From assembly GCA_025766275.1 (NCBI GenBank), contig JAFKAC010000038.1, positions 434,001-498,000 on the forward strand: 64,000 nt of DNA, in the 5' to 3' direction. A model generated the notes under the pieces. It ran no database searches, was not told the DNA's origin, and saw only the letters and a list, made by a program, of their open reading frames with translations. The stretch is from Lactarius indigo (Eukaryota; Basidiomycota; Agaricomycetes; Russulales; Russulaceae). Below are positions 46,595-57,049 of the stretch, one piece after another. The first letter of the stretch is position 1. Each line of letters begins with the position of its first letter. The translations under genes were made by a program, and so were the position numbers.

Positions 46595-47490
46595 ATGGAT
46601 TCACCATTCAGAGAGAACACGCTATCTATTACCGGCGCCGTCACCCAGTATTGTGCGTGAGGTTGTGGAAGAAAGGCCTTTTTACTTCAACGATTCCCAA
46701 GTTGTTTTGAAGGCAAGTCCGATTACCTGGTTCCTTCCTAGATTATTAACCCACTCGAATAAAGGTAGAAAAACAGACATATAAAGTTCATCGCTATTTC
46801 CTGGTCCGAGAATCCGAATTTTTTGAAGATCTGTTCTCTCTTCCTCAAGGGGATTCTGCAAGTGTGGAGGGTGTAGATGACGAACACCCTATCTGTGTTC
46901 CCGGCACACCCACCAAAGAATTTGAGAATCTCCTTCGGTTCTTCTACTTTGGGTATGACTACCAGTGGTGCTGTACCGGAAGTGCCGTCAATTGATCATA
47001 GAATGTTAGAATGCACGATGATTACAAGCCCACCGTGACCGATTGGATATCGATGCTGTCCATTTCAACTCGCTTGAATTTCCCGAAGGTCCGCGAAAGA
47101 GCGATCAAAGAAATCACAGCTCAAATGGAAGAGATCGACCCATTTGATCTAATCGGAATAGCAGTCAAATACGACGTGCAGCAATGGCTCAAGCCTGCAT
47201 ACCGTAGAATCGTGACAAGGACAAGCCTCATAACCCACGAAGAGGCCAAAAAGATTCCATTCCCCATGGCCGTCATGCTCATGCGCTCGCGTGAACAGCA
47301 TTGGAAGGACTATAACACTAGATTCCTGAATACCACCTCGCGACACGGTTATCCAAATCCTCCTGACCCACGTTTAGCTGCGGATCACATTATCGATGCC
47401 GAGGTCAGACTAATGGATCAGGTTCCCAGAGAGCCTGCCGTACCTGTCAATGTAGCCATGTCAGGTACTAGGTATTATACTGTGGAGTAG
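46595..47490 (+). CDS. BTB/POZ domain protein 3
   Basis: Three exons: 46595-46712, 46765-46952 and 47010-47490; 261 residues if one extra T near 46649 is ignored. It reads MDSPFRENTLSITGAVTQ, then after the extra base IVREVVEERPFYFNDSQVVL, K|VEKQTYKVHRYFLV, FSLPQGDSASVEGVDDEHPI, FFYFG|MHDDYKPTVTDWI and KVRERAIKEITAQMEEIDPF. It ends with a longer tail than the sister genes (PNPPDPRLAADHIIDAEVRL, SGTRYYTVE). The first intron starts gcaagt, as in BTB gene 1. Function unknown. Confidence 0.85.
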
Positions 47491-47923
47491 AGATCACGTC
47501 GAAGCTATCTCTGATGATTTCAATGAAGATGGGATAAATCATACTGGCAGGGTGTAGAGTTTGAAGCTTGAAGCCCTAAAGCTATGATAGGAGATGTTTC
47601 CTTGACTCTCGAGAATATATGATTATATGTTTTGAGGAACTGAAAATACACTGAAGACAGTAGAGACGAAGGAATAAGATCCAGATGGCGCGTCGATTGG
47701 TTTGTATGTGTGACGCCCAGGATGCCACCACTGCGAAACAATTGCCGCCTGTCTTTCTTCGCCATGTGTCCAGGTCTCGCTCGGCTCGTCCACTTCGATT
47801 TGATTGGCGCGCAAGAACGTCATAACACACGAGGCAGCAACACACCCCTGTTTTCAACGAACCTCTGCCGAGCTTACTTACCCTCAACCACAACTTGCTG
47901 GCAGACCCAGGTGGTTTCAAACG
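47491..47923. other. Intergenic between BTB genes 3 and 4
   Basis: No supported gene. Minus-strand frames here are probably chance. Confidence 0.45.
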
Positions 47924-49041
47924 ATGATAGCGACCGCAGCACCTCAACCCCAAGACTTGACAAGCGTAAGGACAATCATCGTTTCGCGTCGAGGGCAGTA
48001 CCAAAACGTTGCTCTTAGCCTGACTCGAAGGACGCTGGTGCTCGCAAGGGTGAAGCCTCCACCCCAACACAAGCTACGGCCCGACATGACGAATTTTACT
48101 TTACAGACGAAATGACGGTGTTCCAGGTCCGTGGGCACTCACATTCATTTTTTTTCAATATGCTCGCCAGTCCGTCACTCATCGAGTTTGGCACATTCCC
48201 GCCCTTTACTGCTTGCGATTATGTCCGTGTAGGTCGAGAGCCGCCTCTTCCGTGTTCACCGGCATTTCCTAGCCGAGAACTCCCTAGTCTTCAGCTCCAT
48301 GTTTTCGCTCCCGCGCACGACCGCGACCACGACCACGGGCGGCTCTACCGCCGAGGCTGAGGGCGAGGGAACCTCCGACGCGAACCCAATCCACCTACCA
48401 GGTGTGACGGAGCTTGAGTTCGAGACGCTACTCCGGTATTTTTACAAAAGGTCTGGAGGCGGCTCTTTCTCGATCATGGGACCATTGACTAATGCTCCGG
48501 CCTGCGGCGGGTTTTAGCATGCACGACGGCTTCTCGCTCCCACAGCCAAGCTGGATTGCGCTGCTGTCCATCGCGCACCACTACGAGTTCCTGAACGTGC
48601 GTGAGCGCGCCATCCGTGAGGTCTACAGGCCCGCGGCGCAGCAGCCGCAGGACCACATGCTGCTCATCTCCGTCGCAGAGAAGTACGACGTGTCGCCGCA
48701 GCACCTTATCCCATCGCTCGTCTCGTTCGTGACACGGCCGCAGCCGCTGAGTGAGGGCGAGGTCGCGAGCTTCTCTGCGCTCACCGTGTCGCGGATTGCG
48801 CATGCCCGCGAGGACTTTGTGCGTAGGACGGTGAACCCGCCACCTCTGCAGCCTGGATGGCTTCCCGCAGTTCCGAACGGTCCATCGTGGAAGGAGGGGG
48901 TGGCGAAGGACATTGTGTGCAAAATCTGGCAGGTCCAGAATGACGATGGTTAGTGTGGCCATCACGTGCGCTCGAAAACCTGAACTCTGATTTGACGCCA
49001 CAGAGTCACCGCGGCCGAGTCGCAGGGTATTCTCGTTCTGA
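47924..49041 (+). CDS. BTB/POZ domain protein 4 (diverged)
   Basis: Exons 47924-47965, 48019-48126, 48233-48450, 48518-48949 or so, and probably a short last exon 49004-49041. The join starts MIATAAPQPQDLTS|PDSKDAGARKGE and reads HDEFYFTDEMTVFQ|VESRLFRVHRHFLA, then ENSLVFSSMFSLPRTTATTT, GVTELEFETLLRYFYKS|MHDG, SWIALLSIAHHYEFLNVRER and LISVAEKYDVSPQHLIPSLV. The same domain and intron positions as the other three are visible, but the sequence is much more diverged, GC-richer, and the intron after FQ has a normal gt donor. If the final gt donor is not used, the protein ends at 48953. Confidence 0.8.
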
Positions 49042-49362
49042 TGGATCTGATGCCTGGAGGGGATTCTTCTTTCATGATGGGGACAATTACTTGTCGTGAC
49101 CACGTTACTCCACGCGGGATTTCCCTGTAAGCCAGTGACCTGGGAATAAAGAAGGTTCGAAAATCGTCACGAGACGAAATTTACATGTTCTTTGATCCTT
49201 GATCACATATTCACATTTACGCTACAAATACAAGATTCAACATGACTGCTGCGCGCCAACAACCTTTGCCACAAACAGGCTATAATGACATTGATTGGTA
49301 CTGGTGTTTAGGTTGCGATGGAGTGCTTGTTAAGTTACTACATGACGGACGTAACGTTAGAT
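49042..49362. other. Intergenic between BTB gene 4 and Stm1-like gene
   Basis: Convergent 3' flanks; nothing else seen. Confidence 0.45.
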
Positions 49363-49925
49363 CATGACGCGTGACTAGCACTGCCCAGAGCGGACTAGGC
49401 CCTTCACTTACGTGGGGGCTAGACACTATGCTATTGACCTTGGGGGGTGAACCTGAGACGGCAACAGAAGAGCGCGCGATCGCGGCCAGGTCAATTGCTG
49501 TGGCTATTGTTAGTACAGGGTAGATGTGAGATGGGAGAGGACATACTACCGTTGCTCTTGAGTGCGTTCTTGCGAACTTTGAGGGCGTTCTCACGGTCCT
49601 CGTCAGTGACACTGCTCGTTCGACGAACGGCGGCCGGTTTCTTTGGTGGAGGTTTGGGGGCTGCGGGAAGGGAATATGACCATGGAATAAGTAAGAGAAG
49701 CACGGACAAGCGCTCGGACTCACCTCCAGTTTCTTGGGTCTGGTCTTCGAAATCTGCAGCTTCGTCGATAGCAGCGTCGTCCTCGTAGCGATATTCAGAC
49801 TCGATGGAGCCCCAGTTGTGAGCGCCAGCACCACCTTTGGGAACGGACAAGTCCATGCCACTGCGGGACACCGAGCGGTCCTTGGCAAGCGCGCGGAGAG
49901 ACTGGGAGCGTTCAGTGCGTGTCAT
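49363..49925 (-). CDS. Stm1/HABP4-like ribosome- or RNA-binding protein
   Basis: The start at 49925 gives MTRTERSQSLRALAKDRSVS, then SRSGMDLSVPKGGAGAHNWG and SIESEYRYEDDAAIDEAADF. The word KGGAGAHNWGS is the core of the HABP4/PAI-RBP1 (Stm1) domain. Later exons read APKPPPKKPAAVRRTSSVTD, RENALKVRKNALKSN and ATAIDLAAIARSSVAVSGSP. Introns lie at about 49722-49665 and 49551-49505. The C-terminal end is uncertain: a gtaagt donor after SSPH near 49410 may lead to a last few residues ending about 49363. Proteins of this type clamp idle ribosomes or bind mRNA in the cytoplasm. It is head to head with the cyclophilin gene. Confidence 0.75.
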
Positions 49926-50064
49926 GATGTGATGGGAAAGGCTATGGGTGGGGGTTGCGATCCTGTGGCTTAAATAGCCAGTATGCGGGGAAGCGTGGGA
50001 AAACGGTAACCCCCCTTCATTTCAAAGGCTGCGGCTCGCGTCTACTGGGGAACGGAACAGCACA
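49926..50064. promoter_or_regulatory. Shared divergent promoter, Stm1-like / cyclophilin-40
   Basis: Only 139 bases separate the two start codons. The middle contains ggcttaaatag, a possible TATA-like word for either direction. Confidence 0.45.
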
Positions 50065-51541
50065 ATGAGCGAAACAACGAGATCGATTACTTATTTTGAC
50101 ATCTCAATTGCTGGTCAGCCAGCAGGTCGAGTCGTCTTTCAACTTTACAATGATCTCGTGCCCAAAACTGCCGAAAATTTTCGTGCGTCTTGTCCTTTGT
50201 CTTCCGACTCGCGCTCAATTTTCCTTCAGGCGCACTCTGCACCGGTGAAAAGGGTATTGGGGGCTCTGGAAAGCCACTATGGTACAAGGGTAGTGGGTTT
50301 CATCGCGTGATCAAGAAGTGCGCACGTCTTGCCAGATGGACGTGCCATAGTCCTGACTCCAGAGTAGATTCATGATCCAGGGTGGCGATTTCACTGCTGG
50401 AAATGGTCCGTCTAGTTAATTTTCCTTCGCTACGCGGATGCCCGACCGGATCTTCTGGTCATAGGAACCGGAGGTGAATCCATTTATGGCGAGAAGTTTG
50501 AAGACGAGGCCTTTCCTGCGGATGTCAAGCACACGACGCCTTTCCTCCTCTCCATGGTGCGCCGCAGCCCTATGCCGCAGTCCATCTCAGTCCATCTCAT
50601 TCTCACACTTTCATTTCCGGGCCTGACCTACTCAGGCCAACGCCGGTCCAAACACCAACGGCTCCCAATTCTTCATCACATGCACCGCTACGCCACACCT
50701 TGACGGAAAGCACGTCATCTTTGGCGAGGTCATCCGCGGCAAATCCATCGGTGCGTCGCTCCCCTCTCTCACACGCGGGCATCCCCTCCCATTTCCCCAG
50801 TCCGCCGCATCGAGAACCACCCCGCGTCTTCCGGCGATGTTCCGACCGAGCCCATCATCATCACCGACTCCGGCGAGCTCTCGCCGACCGACCCGTCCCT
50901 CTCCGAGACCGCCGTCGCGACCGATGGCGACCCCTACGAGGACTACCCTGAAGACGACAAGCACGACACGCAAAACAACCCCACCGTGGCGCTCGAGGCT
51001 GCGCGCCTGCTCCGCGAGCTCGGCGCCGCGCGCTGGAAGGAAGGCGCCGTGGCGGACGCCCTCGCTAAATGGCAGAAGGCTCTACGCTACCTCGACGTGC
51101 ACCCCGTCTTACCCGACGACGCGCCCCCGGAGCTCGCGGACGAATTCGCAGCGCTGCGCGTCCCGCTCCTGCTCAACTCGGCACTCGCGGCGTTCAAGGC
51201 GCCCGGCGGTACTGTCGGCGCTCGCACGGCTCTTGATGCGACGAACGCCGCGTTGGGGTTGCCGAAGCTCAGCGACTCCGATCGTGGTACGTGGACTGCC
51301 ATTGCTCCTTGTCCACGAGGTGCTTGCTTATTGTGGCGGCTTTGTAGCAAAAGCGCTGTATCGACAGGGCCTCGCTCAAATCACGCTCAAGGAGGACGAA
51401 GAGGCGGAGAGGGTGCTCATCGAGGCGCTTTCGATAGCAAAGGACGATAAAGCAATCTCTGGTGAGCTCGAGCGTCTCCGACAGCGCAAAAAGGCGGCGC
51501 GAGAAAAAGAGAAGGCGGCGTACAAGAGGATGTTTGGGTAG
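50065..51541 (+). CDS. CPR6: Cyclophilin-40 (peptidyl-prolyl isomerase with TPR domain)
   Basis: Seven exons: 50065-50182, 50230-50317, 50368-50405, 50465-50556, 50636-50750, 50801-51286 and 51348-51541, giving 376 residues. The cyclophilin domain (about residues 8-185) reads [60 protein letters not shown] and [20 protein letters not shown], then [12 protein letters not shown]. His replaces the drug-contacting Trp of cyclophilin A, as is usual for Cyp40. The C-terminal half has the TPR repeats ([40 protein letters not shown]) that dock to the Hsp90 tail, ending in a basic helix. Cpr6/Cyp40 is a cytosolic Hsp90 co-chaperone. All joins keep frame. Confidence 0.95.
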
Positions 51542-51791
51542 ACGGTGTAATAGAATGGAAAGTATGTCCTTGGGGAAGGGGATGTGTATCGGGGTCAAAT
51601 AAGGGATAGGAGAAGTCAACATTCGAATTAACATTTATGGAGATACAAGTTGGAAGGAAGGATATAATCTAGTTTGCGGAAGTCTCACGGTTCTTCCATG
51701 AAGAATAACAGGAATTTCTTCTTGCCAAGTAACGAGACAGACGAAGCAGCGTCAATGTCGTCTCGAAGTAAAATGGGTGCAAAAATGGATG

Positions 51792-54700
51792 CTAGGGTAG
51801 ACGATCAGATGAGCTTACCCTTCGAGTGAAAATACAAGTGAGCATACCTAGTGTGTTTGCGTGAGACTGCGAATTGATAGGGCGGGTGACCTCGAGAGCC
51901 GGATGGTCTGGCTCTGGGCTCTCGTCTGCAACTCCATCTGGATGCCCGCTCTTTAACGTAAGAAGATGCAGGAACGCTGTCACGGAGATCCAGACCTGTC
52001 GCCAAGGCCCAGACAAAGCCCCCCATCAATATGGCCTCCGGTAATACTCTCAGTGAAGGTACAAGACTCACATTGACCGACGCAGGAGGGAAAAGAGACA
52101 GCATCTAGAAAACGTGAAAAACGTGAGTGTCACCGTCGTCTAAGTTGTTAATTTTCGAGACCTCGAACGCTGCGTCTCTACTCGTGGCCTCACAACACCG
52201 CTGGTGCAATGATGGAGGTACGACGGATTCGGGCAGCGAATCGAGGAACGCGAGGAGCACCGCGGCTACCGTGCACGCGTAGTCGGCATCGACCGTGTGC
52301 GGTGCCTTTGTTGTCGGGCACGGAGGGAGATCTGCACCTGTGTCCAGACTCTATAACCAGCCACTAACTGAGCCTCACTCGAGTAGAGCTTTTCTCTGAC
52401 GAACCTCGCGCATCTGCGACGCCAAATCTTCGTTTCCTGGGGTAATGAACAGGTCGTGCTGGAAGGTAGCTCGGGTCACCCTGCGAGCATGCAGACGAGA
52501 GATGAACGTACGACGGTCTCGACATCGTGACTCATTAGCCAGCCCATCAGCTTCATGAATTCTCGCGACGAGTTTCGCGCTTGTGACTCGGGGAGGAGGT
52601 CCCCTGTCCCTTTCAGTTCGCGGATTGGGCCTCGCAGACGAGCCAGCGCCGACAGATGGGTACCGAAGCACGTTTGTTCTAGTAGAGCAGCTGTATGACG
52701 GCTCGTTCCGGGAGACACAATTATGACAGGCGTACCATACTCTCCATTGAGCGAGAGGAAGAGGTCTTGTCCCAATATCGTGTGTATTATGAGCAAGGTG
52801 GACAGCTTCTGTATCTTCAGATTCAGAGGAGCCGCGATGGCGGGGGAGACTAGTATGGTGAACTGGAGGTTCATTTCCTCTCCCGGAAGAAGGAACCCCT
52901 GCAAACCCATAACTCAGAAAATATCCGCGCGTTGTACGTGGTGCTCCTACAGTCATGGCCCCAATCTCCAGCCAACGGGGATCTGTATGTGGAATCAGAT
53001 CTTTGCTTTTTTTCACGGACAACTTGTGACGTACGAATCGGAGAGCTGAGATCACGAGGTAAGAAGCGAAATGCAGCTGGAACCTAGAACGCGTCGAGTG
53101 AGGAACGTATGGATTGAAAAAATGAGAATCTTCGTACTTTTCCTATATTTCGTATGCACAAACCCTGTGAGACGGGGGTCGAGTAGCTTACAAAAAAAAA
53201 TGGGCATTTTGTACATTGGGTCAGACATTGTTGGACGTACGACACTTTTCCAAAGTCCAGTGAGAACTCATCCAGTTTGAGAAGTGGGACGTTCGATGGA
53301 TCCTCCGAATGAAAAGTCTCGATGGATTTGTACAGGTCATTCGCGACCGAATCTAGCACCATCGAATCAACACAGGGAATCTAGGACGTCGCTATAAGAT
53401 AATCGGTGATGCAGAGGGTCGAGACACTCACATTTACCAGAAATTCAGCGGAGACTGGTCTGTGGTCGCTGACGGTGATGAATGGATGTGCGTTGTAGGT
53501 CCTCTGACTGGTTGGGACAAAAGAGGAGGACATGTGTAGTATACGGTCCGTCCAGGCGGGCTTGCGTCTGAGACGTGGTGAGCTGTCACCAAGGTGTCAT
53601 AAAGGAAATAGGAAGTACTTGGTGTCATATCCTAAAGAATCAGTCTGCAGTGCTGAGTCGAACCGATACGTCCTGTTAAGCTGGTCATCAGATGCAATCT
53701 CTCCCAAAAGAAGTGCCAGACGGGAGGAAATTTATGGGATGTTCTTCGAATTCCGCGAACGCTTTGGCGAGACGGGTCGTATTCCGCAGCTGCGGTGCGA
53801 ATAACCCATTACACGCGCATATATATCTTGGACGAAAAGGCACACCTGGTCGAATTTGAGGAGGGTGGAGATCCCCTGAGTCACAGGCTCTACACGTAAC
53901 AAATGTCGAATATCTGCGTCGAGTAAATTAAGCCTATAATTCAAGTCTTCCAGGGTCACACGTTGGCACAGAACGTTCAGCACAATCTAGGGGACATGCC
54001 AAACGAGGCTCACCTCCCTGTAAAGCAATGATAATGCATCTAGTAAATCCAATAACGTTTGAGATAACTAACCAACCACAGTAGAAAATCGGACGCATAT
54101 ATATCAAGTATGGGTGGACCTTCTCCATTACCATTGGTATGAGGACTCCATGCATACTCTGCGCAAGGCCCAAATGTGAGCCGCCGTGATGTATCGTGGA
54201 AGTCAGCGTTCCGCCGGTCTAATTGGTCGTCGAATGCAGCCAAGTGGGAATTGACGAAGGTAAGTACAATTGGGATCGGTGTCGGTGCGGAAGGGGTAGG
54301 GTGTGGTCGATAAGTGAGCCGGATGGCAACTGCCCCCTTATTCCCCTGGTGAATCGTAGTGAGAACGTTGAAAGTAGCTCTGTTGGTGGTTCCGACTCAC
54401 CATGACCCCCTAGAGGAAAGAGAAATAATCAGAACCAAGAGAAACTGAGAGAGTAACTTCATTACCATAATTCCCGACGCAACGGAGCTCTCCCTGGCTC
54501 CAGTGAAGCAAACGTGCAGGTCCTTTTTCACTAAAATGATTAAGAGGATACCCACAAGTTGCTTGGACGCCAGCTAGGGTGTCCAGTGAGTTATCAACCA
54601 ACCTGCTGGCACCCTGGTGGGATGTCACCTTCTCGTACTTCTCGGCCTTCTCTCCTAGGGCAGCCAAGATGGCGGCCGTCCAAGCGTCCTCTCTTGCAGG

Positions 54701-55977
54701 ACCTGTAGTGTAAAAAAGGGCCTCGGGTGAATGATCGACTTCTTGGAACCCAATAACGAGTAAGTCCGGTTCTGACATAGTATGTGAAACCCTTTCATCT
54801 TGCTTTCCGAGAGGTAATACGCTAGTTCCACCCAGGGACGGCTCCTCTGACAGGGGTGTGGCATGCTTCCGCTTGTCACCCTGTGTGTCGGAGGACGTTT
54901 GCACCGTACCCAACCACGTCGACAGGTCTTGAAAGGGTAGCTTCCCGTTTACATTAAACGTGCCCGCGCGGATGCTACGATGTTCTATGAATCTTGCGCC
55001 TCCACATTTATGCGCAAGTATACCTTAGCTGTTTCTGTTCAGCATTTTTGCGAATTGTTGACCGACTCCTCGAGTATAACCAATCGTCGCGTATTATGGT
55101 GTAGTCCATAGCATCGTCTCCAGGCGTGCCCGCACAGCCCTGAGAGAGACGAGAAAGTACCGGTCGATACTCGTGTCGTAAATCGCGAGGAGGTTTAACT
55201 GTGAAGCCACGATTGGTGAGCGTATTTCAGGTTCTATGCGAGGGAGACATACCAGATAGCCAGGAAGCTTGGGAAAGGGAATACGGTTCCAACCACTGGA
55301 ATGACCTTCGGTTGGTCGCACTCTTCACTGAACCAGGAAAAATTTCAGGAAGATCCTGAGGACACGAAGTTCGACCACATACGCGCTAAATCGCGCAACC
55401 CCCGGCACGCTAATGCGACCGAGGATAAGCGTTCCATGTCATAGGTGACTATTGTAAAGATAGATCCCCCTTCCGTCAGTCGAACGGAAAACCCAGTATC
55501 TGGATATGTCGTGAGTTTCGTGTGGTGTGTCGGTAGGAGGTCACGGACCAGTAGGTGTGGAGGAAAGCTCAGATATAGGAGAACTGCCAGGGCCCGCAGG
55601 TGGTAGTGCAGAGTGTTGAGATATTTCGAGAGAGAAGCCTTCATAGATTGGGAAGATATGCTGGAGTAGGAGGGAACCGTGGACAACCACCGATGCTGTA
55701 TCGTGCTCGGGCTCTCTGTATATGAACACACTTTCACGAGGAGTTCAGCACAGAATAATGGTACATAAGTATAAAGCATAGACCTGCTAGACTCCTCCAC
55801 TGCACGACCAACCGAGATGTGGTGTCCAATCACGGCAAGTATAACAGATGGCTCCCGCCGGGTCTTGGGGACCAGAGTCCTCGGTAGGTTGCCAAGTAAA
55901 GCCGTCCCAACTAGTATGAGGCGAAGGTGCTCAGACGGCCGCAATTGGGACCGCACCTCGCGCGACCAATGGGCCAT
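51792..55977 (-). CDS. OCRL/INPP5B-type inositol polyphosphate 5-phosphatase
   Basis: A long gene of many short exons. The N-terminal part (55977-55360) is a PH-like region with ILAVIGHHISVG and FTIVTYDMERLSSVALACRG. The catalytic domain has LLVIGFQEVDHSPEALFYTT, QLVGILLIILVKKDLHVC, GIM|GVM|GNKGAVAIRLTYRP, LTFVNSHLAAFDDQLDRRNA, DLNYRLNLLDADIRHLL, RRKPAWTDRILHMSSS and PFITVSDHRPVSAEFLV, that is, every signature motif of 5-phosphatases. Then comes an ASH region (GFLLPGEEMNLQFTILVS, GQDLFLSLNGEYG) and a RhoGAP-like tail (YACTVAAVLLAFLDSLPESV, QVWISVTAFLHLLTLKSGH). The family removes the 5-phosphate from PI(4,5)P2 at endosomal and Golgi membranes. The GVM triplet is a nine-base microexon at 54401-54409. 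Exon ends are only partly fixed. Confidence 0.88.
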
Positions 55978-56440
55978 TATAGCTAGTACAAAGCGATGGG
56001 TTTAGTGATAAACTTCACTCTTTAGCTGCTTTCCGTAAATTCAATGTTTGTGGTCAGCATCTATGAGCGCAAGAGTCGTCGGGCCGGCTAATCGTCTTAT
56101 GCTCGCGCTCCTTCCCGCAGTCTTCCGCTTACAGCTAGGCCCGGAAGAACGGCCCGAACTCCGAAGCTCTGCAACGGTAAGTTGGCCGTCTAGTTGAAAC
56201 TAACTGGCTGGTCGTTCTTCGCAACAATCGAGTCGACAATGCCACAATACTAACAACTCAACACCAAACTGTTTTCCACGATACACACGACAATTTTCGT
56301 ACACTCAAGTGTATCGACTACACAATAACCAATCGATCTCTGTGCTTCAAGAAACTTTTTTGAGGCGTTTTAGTGGCTGAAAGGGATAGTCAGTCGCCTA
56401 TTCAGGGACGAAGAGTAGAAGACGGGTGGCTCACTAGTAG
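55978..56440. other. Intergenic between 5-phosphatase and lectin
   Basis: No gene seen. It includes the 5-phosphatase promoter and the lectin 3' flank. Confidence 0.45.
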
Positions 56441-56887
56441 TTAGGCGATGACAATCCGAACCGTGAGGTCATGGCCGTCAGCCACAACATACTCGAACGA
56501 AAACTTGCGACCTTGCAAGTCGTCGACCTCGTAGGACGCCAGCTGCCTCTCCCTCTGCTTCTCCCGGTCAGGGAAATCCTTGCTGTAATACTGTGGGTTA
56601 ATGACGCAAGCGGTTTGGTCGTTCTTGAGGTTCGTGATGATGTCGCCCCACCGCTTGTAGTTGTGGACGCCCAAAGTGATGATGCAACCCTCGCCTTTGT
56701 TGGACAGGAGGCGGAGGGCGCCAGACGTTCCGCTACCGTTCATCCTGAGTATGTTGCAACCGTCGACCTCGCTCCAGGTCCCTCCATTGGCGTAATTCCA
56801 CACCGTCTTCTCGACGACGTGGAAGAACTCGTTCTGGGTGGGATTAGCCTGGAAGATGACCACCTTGATCGAATAACCTTGACTCAT
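56441..56887 (-). CDS. Fungal fruit-body lectin (ABL/XCL family)
   Basis: One exon of 148 codons starting at 56887. It reads MSQGYSIKVVIFQANPTQ, FFHVVEKTVWNYANGGTWSE, SGTSGALRLLSNKGEG, ITLGVHNYKRWGDIITNLKN, DQTACVINPQYY and LQGRKFSFEYVVADGHDLTV. This matches the mushroom lectin family of Agaricus bisporus, Xerocomus and Boletus in length and along its whole sequence. Members lack a signal peptide, are cytosolic, bind the T-antigen disaccharide and GlcNAc-type sugars, and are thought to protect fruit bodies against nematodes and insects. The upstream frame to 57034 is probably leader. A TATA box lies about 155 bases before the start, suggesting a long leader or a leader intron. Confidence 0.95.
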   Translation of the reverse strand: MSQGYSIKVVIFQANPTQNEFFHVVEKTVWNYANGGTWSEVDGCNILRMNGSGTSGALRLLSNKGEGCIITLGVHNYKRWGDIITNLKNDQTACVINPQYYSKDFPDREKQRERQLASYEVDDLQGRKFSFEYVVADGHDLTVRIVIA

Positions 56888-57040
56888 TTCTGTGACTGGT
56901 GAGCGCCAGAAAGAGAGAAATGGGACAACAACCAGTTGCCTGTTAGTCGTATTCAAAAAGAGATGTAGCACAAGAGACAGCACACCTTTGTATGACTCTG
57001 GGGGTAAGAAGCCTACCGGACAGAACGGTGACAATGAAAG

Positions 57041-57049
57041 ATTTTATAC
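57041..57049 (-). promoter_or_regulatory. TATA box of the lectin gene
   Basis: On the minus strand the word gtataaaat forms a near-perfect TATA box. A possible leader intron (gtaggc...cagtcacag) lies between it and the start codon. Confidence 0.55.

Noticed and set aside
56888..57034. N-terminal extension of the lectin
   Set aside because: The family starts at the MSQGYS-type methionine and has no signal peptide; the upstream frame is open by chance and includes probable leader.
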